Below are positions 5,455 through 7,863 of a DNA stretch of 7,863 bases, piece after piece. The DNA is from Acholeplasmataceae bacterium. Its GTDB lineage: Bacteria; Bacillota_I; Bacilli_A; Acholeplasmatales; Acholeplasmataceae. Position numbers and translations under genes: made by a program. Within the stretch, counting starts at the first letter, position 1. Each line of letters starts with the position of its first letter. The stretch covers positions 1-7,863 of the forward strand of contig JAUSOA010000225.1 in the NCBI GenBank assembly GCA_030656435.1, in the 5' to 3' direction. The notes below the pieces were generated by a model, which was given only the letters and a program-made list of their open reading frames with translations, ran no database searches and had not been told where the DNA came from.

Positions 5455-6474
5455 TCATTTTATATACATTGCATCACCAAAAGAAAAGAATCGGTAATGG
5501 GTATCCACTGCTTCAAGGTATGCTTTTTTTATAAATTCAGTTCCAGCAAGTGCGGAAACCAGCATAATCAATGTTGACTTAGGCAAATGGAAATTAGTAA
5601 TCAAACGACTGACTGCCTTAAACTGATAACCAGGATAAATAAATATGGATGTATCGAATGTTCCAGGAATGAATTTCTCGTTAAAATTACTTTCAATTGT
5701 TCGAAGTGATGTCGTGCCAACACAAACAATTCTTTTCTTATTTTGGATTGCACTATTGAGCTTATTTGCACTCTCAAGTGTCATCGTATAGGTTTCTTCA
5801 TGCATATGATGCTCTAGAATGTTATCAACCGATACTGGCTTAAATGTACCCAATCCAACATGGAGTGTTATGGGAACAATTTCAACACCCTTTTGTTTCA
5901 GTTCTTCAAGTAATTCCTTTGTGAAATGAAGTCCTGCAGTCGGTGCAGCTGCACTTCCTAAATCTTTGGCGTAAACTGTTTGATAACGATCTTTTTCGAT
6001 CAGCTTTTCTGTTATATAAGGAGGAAGTGGCATTGTTCCAAGTGCTTCAAGTATCTCAATAAAGATACCTTCATAAAGCATTTTAAAGGTTCTGATGCCT
6101 TCATCTTTCATACCAATACATTCTGCAATTAAAAGTGTTCCAAAATGGATTTTAGTACCTATTTTGACTCTTTTTGCAGGCTTTGTCATCGCATCCCAGA
6201 TGTTTGGACTCGTTTCCTTTAAAAGTAAGACTTCGATTAAGGCATCTGTTTCTTCCTTAATGCCTAAAAGTCTTGCAGGAATAACCTTGGTATCATTAAT
6301 AACTAAGACATCATCTTGATCTAAATGATTCTTGATGTTATAAAAATGCTCGTGCGTAATTGATTCATCACTGCGGTCTAAAATCATTAATCTAGAATGA
6401 TCTCTTTTTTCACTTGGGTGTTGCGCTATTCTATCCTTTGGTAAATTAAAATCAAAATCACTTAGTCTCATCAT
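5455..6474 (-). CDS. queA: S-adenosylmethionine:tRNA ribosyltransferase-isomerase
   Basis: QueA moves the ribosyl part of S-adenosylmethionine onto 7-aminomethyl-7-deazaguanine in tRNA to make epoxyqueuosine at wobble position 34. The 339-residue protein is full length. It shows the N-terminal SDFDFNLPKDRIAQHP, DHSRLM, VINDTKVIPARL (about 58-69), SAAAPTAGLHFT, LHVGLGTFKPV, HEETY, VGTTSLRTIES and NFHLPKSTLIMLVSALAG, all canonical and in order. I chose the ATG at 6474 because AAAGGA lies 7 bases upstream. A TTG just before it (6477) and the next ATG (6471) are alternatives that change only one residue each. The gene starts 17 bases inside the end of ruvB, a usual ruvAB-queA arrangement. The tgt gene that often follows in other bacteria is absent from this position, where the HPr unit sits instead, so its transglycosylase partner must be encoded elsewhere. 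Confidence 0.97.
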   Translation of the reverse strand: MMRLSDFDFNLPKDRIAQHPSEKRDHSRLMILDRSDESITHEHFYNIKNHLDQDDVLVINDTKVIPARLLGIKEETDALIEVLLLKETSPNIWDAMTKPAKRVKIGTKIHFGTLLIAECIGMKDEGIRTFKMLYEGIFIEILEALGTMPLPPYITEKLIEKDRYQTVYAKDLGSAAAPTAGLHFTKELLEELKQKGVEIVPITLHVGLGTFKPVSVDNILEHHMHEETYTMTLESANKLNSAIQNKKRIVCVGTTSLRTIESNFNEKFIPGTFDTSIFIYPGYQFKAVSRLITNFHLPKSTLIMLVSALAGTEFIKKAYLEAVDTHYRFFSFGDAMYIK

Positions 6475-7477
6475 CAAAAAGTCCTTTATAGTATTTTATG
6501 CCTAAGGCCTCGTAGGCTTTTTGGGTTGCCATTCTACCTCGTGCTGTTCTTTTAATATAGCCTTCCATTAGTAAATATGGCTCATAAACATCTTCAACTG
6601 TCGTGATTTCCTCACTGATGGTTGCAGATATTGATTCTATACCTACTGGACCACCACCAAATTTTTCGATTATACTTCTTAAATATCGATAATCGGTATG
6701 GTCGAGACCGTTGTGATCTATCCCTAATTTGGATAGGGCGTGATTGGTTATTTTTTCTGTGATGATACCATCACCGATAATTTCTGCGAAATCCCTAACT
6801 CTTCTAAAAAGTCTATTTGCAATTCTTGGTGTTCCCCTGCTTCTTTTAGCAAGTGCGTTGATTGCGTCCTCACCAATTTCATTTTGGTAAACCTTGGATG
6901 TTCTTCTGACAATCTTTTTTAAATCCTCGACATCATAATAAGAAAGTCTCATGACAACACCAAATCTATCTCTTAATGGAGCGGATAAATCACCAAATCG
7001 AGTTGTTGCTCCTATTAAGGTGAAAGGTGGTAAATCAATTCGAATGGATCTCGATTCATGATCTTTACCAATGACGATATCTAGGACATAATCCTCCATT
7101 GCAGCATATAAAACTTCCTCAACAAAGCGAGGAAGACGATGGATTTCATCAATAAATAAAACATCTCCTGGGTTTAAGCTACTTAAAACAGCAGCCAAAT
7201 CACCGCTTCTTTCAATTGCTGGTCCAGAAGTAATCTTGATTTGAACACCAAGCTCATTTGCGATGATTTGAGCAAGCGTTGTCTTGCCAAGACCTGGAGG
7301 TCCATATAATAAAATATGATCGAGTGCTTCTTTTCTTTTTAATGCAGCCTTTATATAGATATCAAGCATTTCTTTGATATCTTCTTGACCAATATACTGG
7401 TCTAATGACTGGGGACGAAGGCTTTGATCTTCATCCTCTTTGATTGACATTGCTGTAACAATTCTATCTTTATCCAT
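6458..7477 (-). CDS. ruvB: Holliday junction branch migration DNA helicase RuvB
   Basis: RuvB is the hexameric AAA+ motor that, loaded by RuvA, drives branch migration of Holliday junctions in recombinational repair. The 339-residue chain is full length. It has a short N-terminal tail, the RPQSLDQYIGQ box (21-31), Walker A GPPGLGKTT (59-67), Walker B LFIDEIH with Asp110-Glu111, sensor I GATTR (156-160), and the arginine-finger segment PLRDRFG (167-173). The sensor II region GTPRIANRL and a C-terminal winged-helix DNA-binding domain follow, the latter marked by GGGPVGIESIS and EPYLLMEGYIKRTARGR. The ATG at 7477 is preceded by AGTAGG and lies 7 bases after the ruvA stop codon. The 3' end overlaps queA and ends in TGA. 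Nothing is missing or unusual. Confidence 0.98.
   Translation of the reverse strand: MDKDRIVTAMSIKEDEDQSLRPQSLDQYIGQEDIKEMLDIYIKAALKRKEALDHILLYGPPGLGKTTLAQIIANELGVQIKITSGPAIERSGDLAAVLSSLNPGDVLFIDEIHRLPRFVEEVLYAAMEDYVLDIVIGKDHESRSIRIDLPPFTLIGATTRFGDLSAPLRDRFGVVMRLSYYDVEDLKKIVRRTSKVYQNEIGEDAINALAKRSRGTPRIANRLFRRVRDFAEIIGDGIITEKITNHALSKLGIDHNGLDHTDYRYLRSIIEKFGGGPVGIESISATISEEITTVEDVYEPYLLMEGYIKRTARGRMATQKAYEALGIKYYKGLFDDETK
6482..6487 (-). promoter_or_regulatory. ribosome binding site deciding the queA start
   Basis: AAAGGA on the minus strand lies 7 bases upstream of the ATG at 6474 inside the ruvB coding region. It is 4 bases from the TTG at 6477 and 10 from the ATG at 6471, which makes 6474 the preferred initiation codon. 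Confidence 0.6.
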
Positions 7478-7484
7478 GGAATAC

Positions 7485-7863
7485 CTACTTTAATAAGAGT
7501 TGTAAAGCTTGCTTAATCATTTTTTCTACAGGTTGATCTAAATCTATTTTTTTCATGACTTTTCTGATCTCAACCTTGGAGTAACCAAGTGCAGAAAGTG
7601 CGTCCTCAACATCATTTTTTTGTGTTGGAATGAGTTCATCATCAGCATCGACAAGCTTGCCCTTTAAATCTAGAATAATTTGCTGAGCACTCTTGATACC
7701 AATACCAGGAAACTTAGTTAAATACTTAACATTACCCTCTTCAATCGCGATGATGATATCATTGATTGCATCGGTTGCCAAAATTGAAAGTGCACTCTTT
7801 GGACCAATGCCGGACACGCCAATAAGGCGAATAAACAGCTCTTTTGATTCAAGGGATGAAAAG
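7485..7863 (-). CDS. ruvA: Holliday junction branch migration protein RuvA, C-terminal part (5' end outside the window)
   Basis: RuvA is the tetrameric subunit that binds four-way DNA junctions and recruits RuvB. The frame is open to the window edge (first full codon at 7862), giving 125 residues. My reading of the edge adds FSSLESKELFIRLIG before the first helix-hairpin-helix motif VSGIGPKSALSIL. The second hairpin motif is FPGIGIKSAQQIILDL. After an acidic linker comes domain III (EDALSALGYSKVEIRKVMKKI...), the three-helix RuvB-binding module, ending in QALQLLLK. The full family length is about 190-205, so roughly 70 residues (the N-terminal OB-fold domain) are missing. A GTG at 7817 looks like a start codon but is an internal valine of the first hairpin motif. 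The stop lies 7 bases before the ruvB start, and the two are surely co-transcribed. Confidence 0.96.
   Translation of the reverse strand, partial: FSSLESKELFIRLIGVSGIGPKSALSILATDAINDIIIAIEEGNVKYLTKFPGIGIKSAQQIILDLKGKLVDADDELIPTQKNDVEDALSALGYSKVEIRKVMKKIDLDQPVEKMIKQALQLLLK

Noticed and set aside
6095..6319. 74-codon open frame on the plus strand inside queA
   Set aside because: It is antisense to a strongly conserved full-length queA, has no ribosome binding site of note and no recognisable protein features; it is a shadow of the real gene.
6740..6922. 60-codon open frame on the plus strand inside ruvB
   Set aside because: It is antisense to conserved ruvB sequence with a cysteine-rich but motif-free translation; a chance frame.
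7485..7817. Complete 110-residue gene starting at GTG 7817
   Set aside because: The frame continues upstream to the window edge with conserved RuvA residues (SKELFIRLIG), and the GTG encodes the Val inside the first helix-hairpin-helix motif, so this is a truncated view of ruvA.
1..7863. Mycoplasma-type genetic code (TGA as tryptophan)
   Set aside because: Trp codons read here are TGG (for example in the phosphoglucomutase and queA), and TGA ends ruvB, queA and the M42 peptidase at the expected family lengths.

Overview
The window looks like a core-chromosome segment of a low-GC, AT-rich Firmicutes/Mollicutes-type bacterium. The best fit is an Acholeplasma-like (Acholeplasmatales/Izemoplasma) organism. 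Every gene lies on the minus strand, genes are tightly packed with short overlaps, and Shine-Dalgarno sites are of the AAAGGAG/GGAGG type. Tryptophan is encoded by TGG and TGA is used as a stop (ends of ruvB, queA and the M42 peptidase). The standard code therefore applies, which argues against Mycoplasma and Spiroplasma. The lineage is an inference from these traits and the style of the proteins; no search was run.

In the direction of transcription (high to low coordinates) the first block is ruvA (5' part outside the window), ruvB and queA. These are the Holliday-junction branch-migration motor and the queuosine tRNA-modification enzyme QueA, a common bacterial arrangement. A strong promoter right at the queA stop codon then drives a small two-gene unit: a 130-residue single-pass membrane protein whose cytoplasmic part resembles a PTS glucose-type EIIB domain lacking its phosphocysteine, and a canonical HPr (ptsH). 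The two genes overlap by one base and are followed by a hairpin terminator. A perfect inverted repeat covers the -10 box of this promoter. This unit is the most unusual part of the window.

Next come trmB (tRNA m7G46 methyltransferase), an M42 metallo-aminopeptidase and an aldo/keto reductase. They overlap by 20 and 4 bases and end in a strong terminator. A second strong promoter, with a small palindrome just downstream of the expected start site, drives an ECF-transporter S component (PanT-like) and a type III pantothenate kinase (coaX). Together these form a likely vitamin B5 uptake-and-trapping module feeding coenzyme A synthesis. That operon ends in a terminator whose stem contains the coaX stop codon. 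A final promoter leads into a phosphoglucomutase gene (pgcA-like) cut off by the window edge.

Most of this is ordinary housekeeping. The points worth a second look are the pseudo-EIIB/HPr pair and its operator-like palindrome, a CoaX whose substrate-pocket motifs deviate from the family, and an S component that appears to carry two extra membrane helices. There are no RNA genes, mobile elements, CRISPR arrays or gene-free stretches over 300 bases.
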